The position numbers and the translations under genes are program-made. The notes below the pieces were generated by a model that worked only from the letters and a program-made list of their open reading frames with translations, was not told the DNA's origin and made no database searches. 64,000 nucleotides of DNA. Source: Bin87 sp963666865 (GTDB lineage Bacteria > Chloroflexota > Dehalococcoidia > Lucifugimonadales > UBA3495). Every line of letters begins with the position of its first letter. Within the stretch, counting starts at the first letter, position 1. Of this stretch, positions 1 through 7,956 are shown piece after piece. Location: contig OY763072.1 of assembly GCA_963666865.1 (NCBI GenBank), positions 1,674,001 to 1,738,000 on the forward strand. Direction: 5' to 3'.

Positions 1-134
1 TCGACAGTATCTTCCACCGGGACTACACCATGATACAGAGCATCGTCATGGTCATCGCGTTCCTGGTGTTGGCCATCAACCTGGTCGTTGATCTGCTGTA
101 CGGCTGGATCGACCCACGCATCCGCTACGAATAG
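1..134 (+). CDS. ABC transporter permease, DppB type (3' end only)
   Basis: Only the last 43 residues are present; the gene begins before the window. They read DSIFHRDYTMIQSIVMVIAF at the start and end with DLLYGWIDPRIRYE. This matches the C-terminal membrane helix and DP-R-I-R-Y ending of the two complete DppB-type permeases at 15682 and 20520 (VDLLYGWLDPRIRYA, VDLLYGLLDPRIRYA). The protein would be an inner-membrane pore subunit of a dipeptide/oligopeptide importer. A DppC-type permease follows 55 nt downstream, so this is the tail of a third copy of the transporter type found in the window. Substrate cannot be inferred from the fragment. Confidence 0.85.
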   Translation, partial: DSIFHRDYTMIQSIVMVIAFLVLAINLVVDLLYGWIDPRIRYE

Positions 135-189
135 CGCGACGCCGTTCAAACAGGTTTGGCTTGGAAATCGAAATAAGGAGGGACCGGTA

Positions 190-1104
190 ATGGCACTACA
201 GGCTACCGGGCCACTGGCAGAATCCGAACAGGCTTTGACGGGAATGCGCCCCCGTCCCCCTTGGTGGCTCAGCCTTCTCTGGTTCTGCAAGCGCAAACCT
301 TTGGGCGCTTTCGGCGCGATTTTGGTCATCCTGCTAGTGATCGTCGCAATTTTCGCGCCCGCCATAGCGACCGGAGACCCGTTGGAAACCAATTCCAAGT
401 ACGTTTTCAACCCTCCCAATAGCGACACTTGGCTCGGCGGAGACCAAATCGGCCGGGACGTTTACAGTCGGCTGGTGTACGGAACCCGCATCTCGCTGGT
501 CGTGGGTCTGTTGAGCGTCCTGTTCGGAGTCACGATAGGGTTCCTGATCGGCATCGTCAGCGGATACTTCGGAGGCATCACCGACCTGGTAATCCAGCGC
601 ATCATGGACGCCATGATGTCCTTCCCGGCGCTGATCCTGGCCCTCGCGATCATGGCCGGCCTGGGAGCCTCGGTGACCAACGTGGTGATCGCGCTGAGCG
701 CGGTGTTCATACCGGGGGCGGCGCGTACCATCCGCTCCCAGGCCCTGAGCATCAAAGAGGTGGACTACGTGCTGGCGGCCCGGGCCGTGGGCGCCGGGGA
801 CTGGCGCATCATCCTGCGGCACATGGCGCCCAACTGCGCGGCCACATTTATCGTTCTGGCCAGCATCTCGCTGGGCTGGGCGATTGTCGTGGAGGCGTCC
901 TTGAGCTTCCTGGGCGTCGGAATCCCGCCGGACGTTCCATCCTGGGGTGGCATGCTCAACGGCGTAGCGCAGAACTCGCTCGACGTCGCTCCGTGGCTGG
1001 GGGTGTTCCCGGGGCTGGCCATCGCCATCACGGTGTTCGCGGTGAACCTGCTGGGCGACGCCCTGCGGGACGTGCTCGACCCACGGATGCGCGGTGCAAA
1101 CTAA
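190..1104 (+). CDS. ABC transporter permease, DppC/OppC type
   Basis: Inner-membrane permease of a peptide-type ABC importer, 304 residues. ATG at 190 is chosen because AAGGAGGGA lies just upstream; the longer frame from 88 would overlap the preceding permease. The N-terminal segment contains RKPLGAFGAILVILLVIV (first membrane helix), followed by the DppC-type periplasmic signature GGDQIGRDVYSRLVYGTRIS. The EAA-type coupling loop AARAVGAGDWRIILRHMAPN starts near residue 196 and should contact the ATPase. It ends with LGDALRDVLDPRMRG, as in the other two DppC copies here. It pairs with the truncated DppB upstream. No ATPase or binding-protein gene follows within this cluster. Confidence 0.9.
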   Translation: MALQATGPLAESEQALTGMRPRPPWWLSLLWFCKRKPLGAFGAILVILLVIVAIFAPAIATGDPLETNSKYVFNPPNSDTWLGGDQIGRDVYSRLVYGTRISLVVGLLSVLFGVTIGFLIGIVSGYFGGITDLVIQRIMDAMMSFPALILALAIMAGLGASVTNVVIALSAVFIPGAARTIRSQALSIKEVDYVLAARAVGAGDWRIILRHMAPNCAATFIVLASISLGWAIVVEASLSFLGVGIPPDVPSWGGMLNGVAQNSLDVAPWLGVFPGLAIAITVFAVNLLGDALRDVLDPRMRGAN

Positions 1105-1133
1105 CGCATGGGATCCGATGCGGTGGTTTGAGC

Positions 1134-1157
1134 AGGGGCGACGCATGCGTCGCCCCT
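1134..1157. repeat. Intergenic palindrome, GGGGCGA family, copy 1
   Basis: Perfect 24-nt palindrome: AGGGGCGACGCA followed by its exact complement TGCGTCGCCCCT. It lies 29 nt after the DppC stop, in the gap between that gene and the convergent gene ending at 1172, so it could act as a terminator hairpin in either direction. It shares the outer AGGGGCGA/TCGCCCCT arms with copies at 2235, 20473, 22475 and 25116, while the centre differs. Confidence 0.85.
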
Positions 1158-1171
1158 ACGATTCGTAGTGT

Positions 1172-1537
1172 CTATGAATCGGGGTATGTCAGCTTCATCA
1201 AGACGTGACGACGGTTTTTGGTATGAGGACGGACGTGTTCGGGCCAGCGCCCGGCGTCCACCGCTTCGGCCCACTCCGGGCTGGTGAGCACGTCCGGGCT
1301 TTCCAGCTGGTACACCGCGTGGTGTTTCTGCATACCCGGTATCTCGATTTCCTGCACCTGACCTCCCATCGCCATGACGAGCCGCTGGGTTTCGTAGCGG
1401 GTAACGCCCAGGACACCGGGAGTCTGGTTCAGTAGCGGGCAATGCTCGGTGTTGTACACATCGTTGAACAGGGCTTCGTGTTCGGCGTCGATGTCCATGC
1501 TGGCGATGAATAGGTACTTGGATTTCAGTTCGGCCAT
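1172..1537 (-). CDS. Small dimeric alpha/beta-barrel protein, function unknown
   Basis: 121 residues beginning MAELKSKYLFIASMDI. The pattern of a beta strand, then a helix with HEALFNDVYNTEHCPLL, then GVLGVTRYE is typical of EthD/NIPSNAP-like ferredoxin-fold proteins, which dimerise into a barrel and often act as small monooxygenases, decarboxylases or stress proteins. GAGGTATCATCATG-type spacing supports the start (GGAGG about 7 nt upstream). No catalytic residues can be assigned. Two other unrelated small proteins of the same general fold are predicted at 10330 and 47151, all near flavin or degradative enzymes. Fold assignment is an inference from sequence pattern. Confidence 0.7.
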   Translation of the reverse strand: MAELKSKYLFIASMDIDAEHEALFNDVYNTEHCPLLNQTPGVLGVTRYETQRLVMAMGGQVQEIEIPGMQKHHAVYQLESPDVLTSPEWAEAVDAGRWPEHVRPHTKNRRHVLMKLTYPDS

Positions 1538-1551
1538 GATGATACCTCCGA

Positions 1552-1583
1552 CTGGATTCCCGCTTTCGCGGGAATGACGGTTT
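1552..1583. repeat. Dispersed hairpin repeat, TTCCCGC-TTTC-GCGGGAA type
   Basis: Reads CTGGATTCCCGC, loop TTTC, GCGGGAATGACGG. The 7-bp stem is TTCCCGC/GCGGGAA. The reverse orientation of the same unit occurs at 9708, and a variant with TTCCGGC/GCCGGAA arms occurs at 9758. It lies immediately upstream of the 1172 gene. Such units are widespread in many bacterial phyla and are non-coding. Confidence 0.75.
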
Positions 1584-1590
1584 CAAGGGA

Positions 1591-2214
1591 TTAGTGGGAT
1601 TGATGCAGCATCTGCGCCGCGACTGCCCAGTCGGAGCGGGCGGCCGGCATATCGCCCAGGTTGGCGTAAGCCTTGCCGCGGGCTACGTAGGCTTCAGTGT
1701 AGCGGTCGTTGTGGGCGATGGCGGCGTTGAAGTCCGCCAACGCCCCGTGGTCATCGCCGCTGTCCCGCCGAGCCAGGCCCCGCCAGTAGTGGGCCGCCGG
1801 ATCGCCAGGGTCTCGGTCCAGGGTTTCGCCCAGATCGGAACAGGCGGCTGCGTAGAAGCCCAGCTTGTAACGCGCCATTCCGCGCACCATCCAGGCGGCG
1901 GTTTGAGTGGGCTCGAGTTCAAGGGCGCGGGTGCAATCAGACTCCGCCGCGGACCAATCGCGCAACTGAAGGTGTGCTGTGCCTCTCTGGAGCCAAGCGT
2001 CCGGGATGGCTGGGTCAAGAGAGATTGCGGCGTCCAGCTCGGTTATGGCCGCCGGCCAGCGGCCCAGCATAACCAGGGCTTTGCCCCGCAGGAGGCGGAC
2101 ACTCGGGTTATACGAGTCAATCAGAAATGCCAGGTCCAAGTGGGCTAACGCGGCATCGGGTTGGCCGACATCAAGCAGCGAGGCTGCGCTCCGCAGGTGG
2201 CAGAAAATCGACAC
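1591..2214 (-). CDS. Tetratricopeptide (TPR) repeat protein
   Basis: 207 residues made almost entirely of about five to six TPR helix-turn-helix units. Clear units include AITELDAAISLDPAIPDAWL, AESDCTRALELEPTQTAAWM and ALADFNAAIAHNDRYTEAYV, each with the small-residue and Pro positions of the family. TPR arrays are scaffolds for protein-protein contacts. There is no signal peptide or additional domain, so it is probably cytoplasmic. The start codon is GTG without an obvious ribosome site, so the true N-terminus could be slightly different. A 40-nt palindrome separates it from the upstream TPP enzyme gene on the same strand. Its partner is unknown. Confidence 0.85.
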   Translation of the reverse strand: MSIFCHLRSAASLLDVGQPDAALAHLDLAFLIDSYNPSVRLLRGKALVMLGRWPAAITELDAAISLDPAIPDAWLQRGTAHLQLRDWSAAESDCTRALELEPTQTAAWMVRGMARYKLGFYAAACSDLGETLDRDPGDPAAHYWRGLARRDSGDDHGALADFNAAIAHNDRYTEAYVARGKAYANLGDMPAARSDWAVAAQMLHQSH

Positions 2215-2234
2215 GGGCGGACGAGATTAGTCTA

Positions 2235-2274
2235 TAACGGGTAGGGGCGAATGATTATTCGCCCCTACCCGTTA
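2235..2274. repeat. Intergenic palindrome, GGGGCGA family, copy 2 (long-armed)
   Basis: Arms TAACGGGTAGGGGCGAAT (2235-2252) and ATTCGCCCCTACCCGTTA (2257-2274) are perfectly complementary around a GATT loop. This is the longest stem of the family (18 bp). It lies between two same-strand genes, the TPP enzyme (ends 2305) and the TPR gene (starts 2214), where it could end or attenuate the upstream transcript. Confidence 0.88.
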
Positions 2275-2304
2275 GTCGGGAGTGGCTGAAAGTGTCGCTG
2301 CCGG

Positions 2305-3951
2305 CTAAAACGCTCGCCGGTGGGAGTACTCAATCTCCTGATTGGTGATGAACTCAAGAAGCACAGCGTTGCCGTTCTCGTTCTGCTCCCGCGCTCGCTG
2401 GAACGCCGGTATGATTTCGTCCGGATCGGTGACGCGCTCCGCGTAGCCACCCATCGCCCGGCCCATATCGGCGTAGTTGCCGCCCAGGTCGCGGGTGTTG
2501 TAAAGCTCGTGGGACCGCTGCATGGCGTTGGTTTCCACAGCCATGGACGAGTTGTTCAGGACCACGGTGGTGATCGGAACGCCGCTGCGCACGGCGGTCT
2601 CGAAGTCCAGGCCCACCATGCCGAAGGCCGCGTCGCCCATGAAGTTGACGCACATCTTGTCGGGGTCCGCCAACTTCGCGCCGATGACCAGACCCAGGCC
2701 GGTGCCCAGGCCGTGGGACTTCCCCCAACCCAGATAGGTGCGCGGCCCGCCGGACCGGTAGAAGGGAGTGATCTGGTCCCGAGGGCTTCCCGAATCGTGG
2801 GTGATGATAGCCTCGGCGGCGGGTACGGCCCTTTGGAAGTCCGTGATAACGCGATACGGATTGACCGGCGGGCCGCCGGCGGTGGTCTTGTGGTTCCATT
2901 CCGCCAGCCAGGCGTCGCGAACCGAGGCGATTTCGCCGGTCACCTCCGCGTTGTTGCGGCGGCTGTCGCCCACGATTTCCCGGCAGGCTTCGATCATCTG
3001 TCGCAACGCTAGCTTGGAGTCGCCGATGACGGGGAACTGTACGTCGTAGTCTTTGTTGATGTCTCGCGGGTCATTGGTGTTCTGGATGAGGGTTTTACCG
3101 GCGGGCAGGTTCATCGACATGCCGTGCTTGGTGAAGCTGGACCCCACGCCGAAGATGACGTCGGAGCGACGCATGAAGTGGTACACGGTGCCGGACATCA
3201 CTCCTGAGCCGCTGCCCAGAGCCAACGGATGCTGCTCGGGAAAACCGCTCTTGCCCAGCAGGGTGGTCATCACGGGAACCGACAGCAATTCGGCCAGCTC
3301 CACCAGTTCGTCGGTGGCCTCGGCGTACATCACGCCCTGACCGGCGTGGATGACCGGGTAGGAGGCGGAGCAGAGAGCGCGAGCGGCGGCTTCAACGTCG
3401 TCCGGGTCGGCCTGGGACGCGGAACGCCTGACGTTGCCGCTCCAGTAGAAGGCTTCCTCCGAAACGTCTTCCAGGGCCACGTCGGCCGGAATTTCCACCA
3501 TCGACGGGCCGGGGCGTCCAGTATAAAGGGCGTTGACGGCGCGGCGCATCACCTGGCTGGTGCTGGCGGACAGGTTCAACCGCTCCAGGTGCTTGGTCAC
3601 GCTGGCGAAACTCTCGATGGAGTCGAACATGGGGAACACGCCCTGGCGTTCCCGGGGATGACCCAAAGGCAGCAGCAGGATGGGCACCGAGTCGGAGAAG
3701 GAAGTGGCGACGCCGGAATAGGCGTTTTCCGCGCCGGGGCCGTACTGCATCGCAAAAACGCCGGGCGGCCGGCCGTTGGTGACCCGGCTGTAACCGTCGG
3801 CGATGCCCACGCCGACGCGCTCCTGGCGGCAGATGATGGGCCGGATGCCGGCGGCGGCGCAGGCCTCAATTACCGGCGTGGTCGGGAAACAGGAAAGGTA
3901 CTTTACCCCTTCCCGTTTCAAAATTTCAGCGATAGCGTCAATCGTTTGCAC
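2305..3951 (-). CDS. Thiamine-pyrophosphate-dependent enzyme, acetolactate-synthase-like
   Basis: 548 residues with the three-domain layout of the ThDP pyruvate-decarboxylase/acetolactate-synthase superfamily: N-terminal pyrimidine-binding domain, central domain (about 190-330), C-terminal diphosphate-binding domain. The catalytic glutamate is E44 in CRQERVGVGIADGYSR. The Mg/ThDP motif runs from GDAAF at 439 to the NN pair at 466-467. It would catalyse decarboxylation or carboligation of a 2-oxo acid, but it lacks features that fix the substrate. There is no adjacent small regulatory subunit, which argues against a housekeeping acetolactate synthase. The upstream 790 nt are repeat-rich and non-coding. 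Confidence 0.88.
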   Translation of the reverse strand: MQTIDAIAEILKREGVKYLSCFPTTPVIEACAAAGIRPIICRQERVGVGIADGYSRVTNGRPPGVFAMQYGPGAENAYSGVATSFSDSVPILLLPLGHPRERQGVFPMFDSIESFASVTKHLERLNLSASTSQVMRRAVNALYTGRPGPSMVEIPADVALEDVSEEAFYWSGNVRRSASQADPDDVEAAARALCSASYPVIHAGQGVMYAEATDELVELAELLSVPVMTTLLGKSGFPEQHPLALGSGSGVMSGTVYHFMRRSDVIFGVGSSFTKHGMSMNLPAGKTLIQNTNDPRDINKDYDVQFPVIGDSKLALRQMIEACREIVGDSRRNNAEVTGEIASVRDAWLAEWNHKTTAGGPPVNPYRVITDFQRAVPAAEAIITHDSGSPRDQITPFYRSGGPRTYLGWGKSHGLGTGLGLVIGAKLADPDKMCVNFMGDAAFGMVGLDFETAVRSGVPITTVVLNNSSMAVETNAMQRSHELYNTRDLGGNYADMGRAMGGYAERVTDPDEIIPAFQRAREQNENGNAVLLEFITNQEIEYSHRRAF

Positions 3952-4187
3952 GGTGATACCTCATGGCAATTCGTGATTGGGGATCCTTGGACGCGGCAAG
4001 TATAACATCGGCGCCAGTGATTGATTTTCACAACGAAGCTAGGTGATTTCGTCCCTGGATTCCGGCCCCGTATCAAGTACGGGGTGACGTTCTTGCGCCG
4101 GAATGACGGCGGTTCGAGAATGGCGGTGGCTATTCGGGGTTGGAACAGGGTTCTACGGCGATGTCTCCTTTGGGGTGCGGGGTTGGT

Positions 4188-4296
4188 CCTTCGACAGGCT
4201 CAGGATGATGGTTCGACAGGCTCACCATGAGCGGGTGGTGGTTTCGGTGGGTTGGCTCCTTTGGGTTTTGTGGTTCGACAGGCTCACCATGAGCGG
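4188..4296. repeat. Dispersed TTCGACAGGCTCA repeat cluster
   Basis: Three occurrences of the core TTCGACAGGCTCA: the first followed by GGATGATGG, the second and third (4212 and 4274) followed by CCATGAGCGG. A related copy, CCTTCGACAGGTTCAGGACGAGCGG, lies at 17606-17630 after the first DppC gene. The unit is intergenic in both places. Confidence 0.75.
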
Positions 4297-4322
4297 AGTT
4301 TCGGATTGGGAAGGCAGGATTT

Positions 4323-4357
4323 TCCGCCAGAGGCGGACTGGGCCCGCCAGAGGCGGA
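4323..4357. repeat. Paired CCGCCAGAGGCGG hairpin repeat
   Basis: Two copies of a short inverted repeat, TCCGCC-AGA-GGCGGA at 4323-4337 and CCCGCCAGAGGCGGA at 4343-4357, separated by five bases. Related single units occur at 4440 and near 17711. They are non-coding. Confidence 0.65.
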
Positions 4358-4743
4358 CTTGACAGCAGCACTTCGTTGTCAGCATACGGCCGGTTGGGGT
4401 ACGCAACTATTTTTCCCTACTTTTTCGTGTACTCAGCGCGCCAGAGGCGCACCTGCGCGCGGGCACGGACAGTCCCGGTGGTCCAGCCGGCAATCCGATT
4501 GAGGTGGTCGGGTCTAACTGAGCCTTGCCGATTGCGACCGGTTGCGATTTTGGAAACTGACGGGGTTGGCCGTCGAAGTGAAATCCTGCCTTCATGGAGA
4601 TCGTGATTGAAACAGCTGTTTTGCCTAGACATTATTAGGATATATGTTCTGGCACGGTGAGGTCAATGGCGTGGGTGTCAGTCGGCCACTATAATACTCA
4701 CATCGCGTTGAGCATCGCAGTTGAACAACCATGGAGTTGCCTC

Positions 4744-7101
4744 ATGACGACTACCGCCGCCGGCCGCGCCAGCCTCACCGTCTCCGACCTTCAAGCCGCC
4801 GTCCCCCGGATGGATGGCGAGATCGCCCTGCCCGGCCTCTACGCTGGCGTCCACGTCTGGCGGGACCATTGGGGCATACCCCATATTCGCGCCGCCAACG
4901 AGCATGACGCCTGGTTCGCCCAGGGTTTTGTGACCGCCCAGGACCGACTGTGGGCCATGGAATACGACCGCCGTCGCGCGGTGGGCCGTTGGGCTGAGGC
5001 GGCGGGCAAATCCGCCATAGGCCAGGATATGCAGATGCGACGGCATCGCCTGGAAGACGCCGCCCGCGCCGACTGCGAAGCCGCCGGGTCGCGGGCCAAA
5101 GCCATGCTGGAAGCCTATGCCGACGGGGTCAACGCCTTCATCAACAGCGACGCCCCCCTGCCGGCTGAATATGCCATTACGGGCATATCGCCCGAACCGT
5201 GGGAACCCTGGCACTGTCTGGCGATTTACAAAGTCCGGCACATCTTCATGGGAGTATTCGAGACCAAGGCGTGGCGCGCCCGGATGGTCAAGGCGCTGGG
5301 GCCGGAGCGGGCGGCTCAGTTGTTCCCGTCTTACCCGCCCGGCCAGCCCGTCATCATTCCCACCGGCGCCGATTACGACGGCGAGGTTGACGTGGGACTG
5401 GCGCAACTGCTGGAACACGCCGCCAACCTGAACCTTATCGGCGAGATGGACAGCGGCTCCAACTCGTGGGCCATCGGGCCGGAACGCACCGCCACCGGGG
5501 GGCCTCTGCTGGCCGGCGACAGTCACCGGGGCCTGGACACGCCCAGCGTCTATTACCAGAACCACCTGGCCGGCGACACCTTTGACGTGATCGGAAACTC
5601 CTTCGCCGGCGTCCCCGGATTCCCCCATTTCGGCCATAACCGGTGGGTGGCCTGGTGCGTGACGCACACCGCCGCCGACTACCAGGACCTGTACATCGAG
5701 TGGTTCAACGACGCCGATCCGGCCCTCTACCAAAGCCAGGGCATCTGGTTCACCGCCGACGTGCGAGACGAGGTAATCAAGGTGCGCGACGGCGACGACG
5801 TCCACATTCGCACCTGGGCCACCCACCATGGCCCGGTGGTCGGCGGCGATCCCATGTCCGGTTACGGCCTGGCCCTGCGCTACACCGCCGGCGACAGCGG
5901 AGACCCGTGGACGGACATCCTGCCGGCCATGCTGGAAGCCCAGAGCGTCAACGAGTTGGCCGAAGCGATGGAGGGTTGGGTTGACCCGGTAAATAACTTT
6001 GTGATGGCCGACGTTCACGGCAACTACGGCTACCAGTGTCGTGGCGAAATCCCCCGCCGGCCCGGCGACGTTCCCGCTCCCCTCCCCGTGCCCGGCTGGG
6101 ACGGAGAGCACGAATGGCAGGGCAGTATCCCGTTCACGGAAATGCCTCGCAACATCAATCCGCCACAGGGATATATAGTCACTGCTAACAACCGCCCAGT
6201 TGACGCCGATTACCCCTATTACATTTCGATAGACTTTGCGCCCGGCTACCGGGCCATGCGCGTGGCCCATGGCGTCAACAGCATCGCCAATCCCGCCGCC
6301 GTGGATATGGGCCGCATACACTCCGAGCGGCTGTCCATACCCGCCCAGGCGTATGTATCCGCGCTGGCCGGCGCACCGGCTCCGGAAGAACCGACCGCCG
6401 CCGAAGCCCTGCGCCGGCTACAGAAGTGGTCGGGCAGCATGGATCCCAGCGCGGTGGAGCCGACCATCTACAGCGCAATGCGAGATGCGCTGCTGTGGCG
6501 CCTGCTGAAGCACAACATCGGCGAGGATTTGGCCGCGATGGCGTGGCAGCCGATGGATCGGGGGCGCGGCGTTTTTCTCAACCGTTTCAAGAACCTGATG
6601 ACCGACGGGATGAGCACCGGCGACACCGACCTTCTCCCCGAAGGCGCCGATTGGCCCGGCGTTTTGAAAACGGCTTTGGAACATGGGGTACGCACGCTGA
6701 AAACCAAGCTCGGCCCTGACGTGGATCGCTGGAACTGGAACCGAGTGCATCGGGCGCGACCGCAGCATCCGCTATCCCTGGCAACGCCCGAGCTGGGCAC
6801 ACTGCTGGACCCGCCGGAGATACCCACCGGCGGCGACGGCGATACGCCCTGGGCCGGATCATACGCGCCGGGCGACCTGGCTACAGTCCTCGGGCTGTCC
6901 GTGTTCCGCTACGCTTACGACCCGGCGGACTGGGAACGCTCGCTGTGGGCAGTGCCCTTGGGAGCGTCGGGGCATCCGGCAAGCCCCCACTATTCCGACC
7001 AGTCGGAAATGTGGAGCCATGTCCGCATGGCGCCGATGAGGTACGACTGGGAGGGCATCAAAGCGGCCGCGAAGACGGAGCAGAGGTTGCGGCCGGGGTA
7101 G
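4744..7101 (+). CDS. Penicillin-acylase-family amidohydrolase (Ntn hydrolase)
   Basis: 785 residues, usual length for penicillin/acyl-homoserine-lactone acylases of family S45. ATG at 4744 has GGAG seven bases upstream; the longer frame from 4657 lacks one. The N-terminal alpha-chain region includes VWRDHWGIPHIRAANEHDAW and FAQGFVTAQDRLWAMEYDRR. Autocatalytic cleavage is expected before Ser239 in SGSNSWAIGPERT, whose freed amino group becomes the nucleophile. The beta chain has the family motifs LAGDSHRGLDTPSVYYQNHL, GVPGFPHFGHN and ADVHGNYGYQCRGEIP. There is no obvious signal peptide, so export is uncertain. Such enzymes hydrolyse acyl amides (beta-lactam side chains, N-acyl lactones, N-acyl amino acids); the substrate cannot be told. 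It stands alone. Confidence 0.92.
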   Translation: MTTTAAGRASLTVSDLQAAVPRMDGEIALPGLYAGVHVWRDHWGIPHIRAANEHDAWFAQGFVTAQDRLWAMEYDRRRAVGRWAEAAGKSAIGQDMQMRRHRLEDAARADCEAAGSRAKAMLEAYADGVNAFINSDAPLPAEYAITGISPEPWEPWHCLAIYKVRHIFMGVFETKAWRARMVKALGPERAAQLFPSYPPGQPVIIPTGADYDGEVDVGLAQLLEHAANLNLIGEMDSGSNSWAIGPERTATGGPLLAGDSHRGLDTPSVYYQNHLAGDTFDVIGNSFAGVPGFPHFGHNRWVAWCVTHTAADYQDLYIEWFNDADPALYQSQGIWFTADVRDEVIKVRDGDDVHIRTWATHHGPVVGGDPMSGYGLALRYTAGDSGDPWTDILPAMLEAQSVNELAEAMEGWVDPVNNFVMADVHGNYGYQCRGEIPRRPGDVPAPLPVPGWDGEHEWQGSIPFTEMPRNINPPQGYIVTANNRPVDADYPYYISIDFAPGYRAMRVAHGVNSIANPAAVDMGRIHSERLSIPAQAYVSALAGAPAPEEPTAAEALRRLQKWSGSMDPSAVEPTIYSAMRDALLWRLLKHNIGEDLAAMAWQPMDRGRGVFLNRFKNLMTDGMSTGDTDLLPEGADWPGVLKTALEHGVRTLKTKLGPDVDRWNWNRVHRARPQHPLSLATPELGTLLDPPEIPTGGDGDTPWAGSYAPGDLATVLGLSVFRYAYDPADWERSLWAVPLGASGHPASPHYSDQSEMWSHVRMAPMRYDWEGIKAAAKTEQRLRPG

Positions 7102-7149
7102 ATGGGGTAGAAATGGTACAATCGGGTTAAACTTGCGGAGGGTATCGAT

Positions 7150-7440
7150 ATGCTGGTGGGACCAGTATCTGGCGGCAAATTTATCGCTCTACGTGTAGCC
7201 GCAACCGCAATTCCGATTTTCCTGGCCATGGGCATAACTGCCACAGTATTTCTGGCTGTCCCGGCGGTCAATGACGCGCTGAAGTTGGCAATCAGGGAGG
7301 GCGGAGCAACGTTCAAGTTGCTTGTGCTTTTACCGGCATTTGTGATGGCCGTAGTTACCACGATCCTAGCGGCAAGAATTTTATGGAGCGCGAGTGAGCC
7401 GCAAAATTCAAACCTAGATGGCGAGAATCGGGGCGGCTAG
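7150..7440 (+). CDS. Small two-helix membrane protein, unknown
   Basis: 96 residues, MLVGPVSGGKFIALRVAATA at the start, with two hydrophobic segments (about 15-38 and 55-77) separated by a charged loop, and a polar C-terminus. GGAGG eight bases before ATG supports the start. No family was recognised. It is followed after two bases by the reading frame of a second small membrane protein, now broken by an insertion sequence, so the two probably formed a cotranscribed pair. Orientation and small size resemble subunits of small transporter-like or envelope stress complexes, but this is speculative. Confidence 0.65.
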   Translation: MLVGPVSGGKFIALRVAATAIPIFLAMGITATVFLAVPAVNDALKLAIREGGATFKLLVLLPAFVMAVVTTILAARILWSASEPQNSNLDGENRGG

Positions 7441-7548
7441 GATTGACCGTAAGTGACTGGGTTCTGCTAGGGTGGATTTGGGTTCTCGGACCGACCGCAT
7501 TGGGCATAGGTGTGCTGTTCGCTCCATTGACTAGGCAGTGTTGACATT

Positions 7549-7956
7549 TCATCGTAGCCAGATGAGGGCGGCCGCGAATTGCAGAAAGCCAAGGTATCGG
7601 CTGGCCAGTTTGTCAAATCTGGAAAATATCCGGCGGTAGTGCTTGATCTTGCCGATGAAACACTCTACCACTTGGCGTTCCCGGTACAAATGCCGGTCGT
7701 AATCCCGCGGCTCCTTGCGGTTGGTTCGGGCGGGGATTACCGCCACCACGCCGTCCTCCGCCAGATGACCGATGAAATTCTGTGCGTCGTACCCTTTGTC
7801 CGCGATCACGTACTCGCTCCGGTAGCCGGAGATCAAGGCCTCCGCCTGGGTGATGTCATGCTGCTGTCCCGGCGTCAACGTGAACCGCAGGGGGTTGCCC
7901 AGTCCGTCCACCGCCACGTGAACCTTCGTGCTGAACCCGCCCCGACTTCGGCCCAA
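7549..7956 (-). CDS. IS5-family transposase, C-terminal part (orfB)
   Basis: About 135 residues carrying the second half of the DDE catalytic domain. It begins within the conserved LGRSRGGFSTKVHV segment, contains the second Asp in VIADKGYDA, and has the IS5 signature Y(2)R(3)E(6)K in YRERQVVECFIGKIK. It has no proper start of its own (the first usable codon is a TTG inside a conserved motif), so it should be made only as a fusion with orfA. It overlaps orfA by about 100 nt in a different frame. The stop lies just inside the left terminal repeat. Confidence 0.88.
   Translation of the reverse strand: MGRSRGGFSTKVHVAVDGLGNPLRFTLTPGQQHDITQAEALISGYRSEYVIADKGYDAQNFIGHLAEDGVVAVIPARTNRKEPRDYDRHLYRERQVVECFIGKIKHYRRIFSRFDKLASRYLGFLQFAAALIWLR

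Larger units (their letters stand above)
3952..4743. other. Non-coding, repeat-rich intergenic region
   Basis: About 790 nt without a credible gene. It holds fragments of three dispersed repeat types: a degenerate CTGGATTCCGGCC...GGGGTGACG unit near 4055-4090, two TTCGACAGGCTCA units (4188-4234, 4272-4296), and paired TCCGCCAGAGGCGGA hairpins (4323-4357) with a related GCCAGAGGCGCACC at 4440. Open frames here run through the repeats and show no coding character. Confidence 0.7.

Noticed and set aside
2305..3951. ilvB, the biosynthetic acetolactate synthase
   Set aside because: ThDP motifs fit the superfamily but there is no ilvN/ilvC neighbour, and substrate-defining residues cannot be confirmed from sequence alone.
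4188..4296. Remnant CRISPR or att site in the TTCGACAGG repeats
   Set aside because: Irregular spacing, only three units, identical units elsewhere in the window, no cas or integrase gene nearby.
4103..4606. 167-residue frame in the repeat-rich gap
   Set aside because: Runs through three dispersed repeat families, has no ribosome site, and no domain or conserved pattern.
4678..6321. 547-residue open frame on the minus strand opposite the penicillin acylase
   Set aside because: It is the antisense shadow of a well-supported gene; its translation is rich in Val, Gly and His with no recognisable domain, as expected from GC-rich coding complement.
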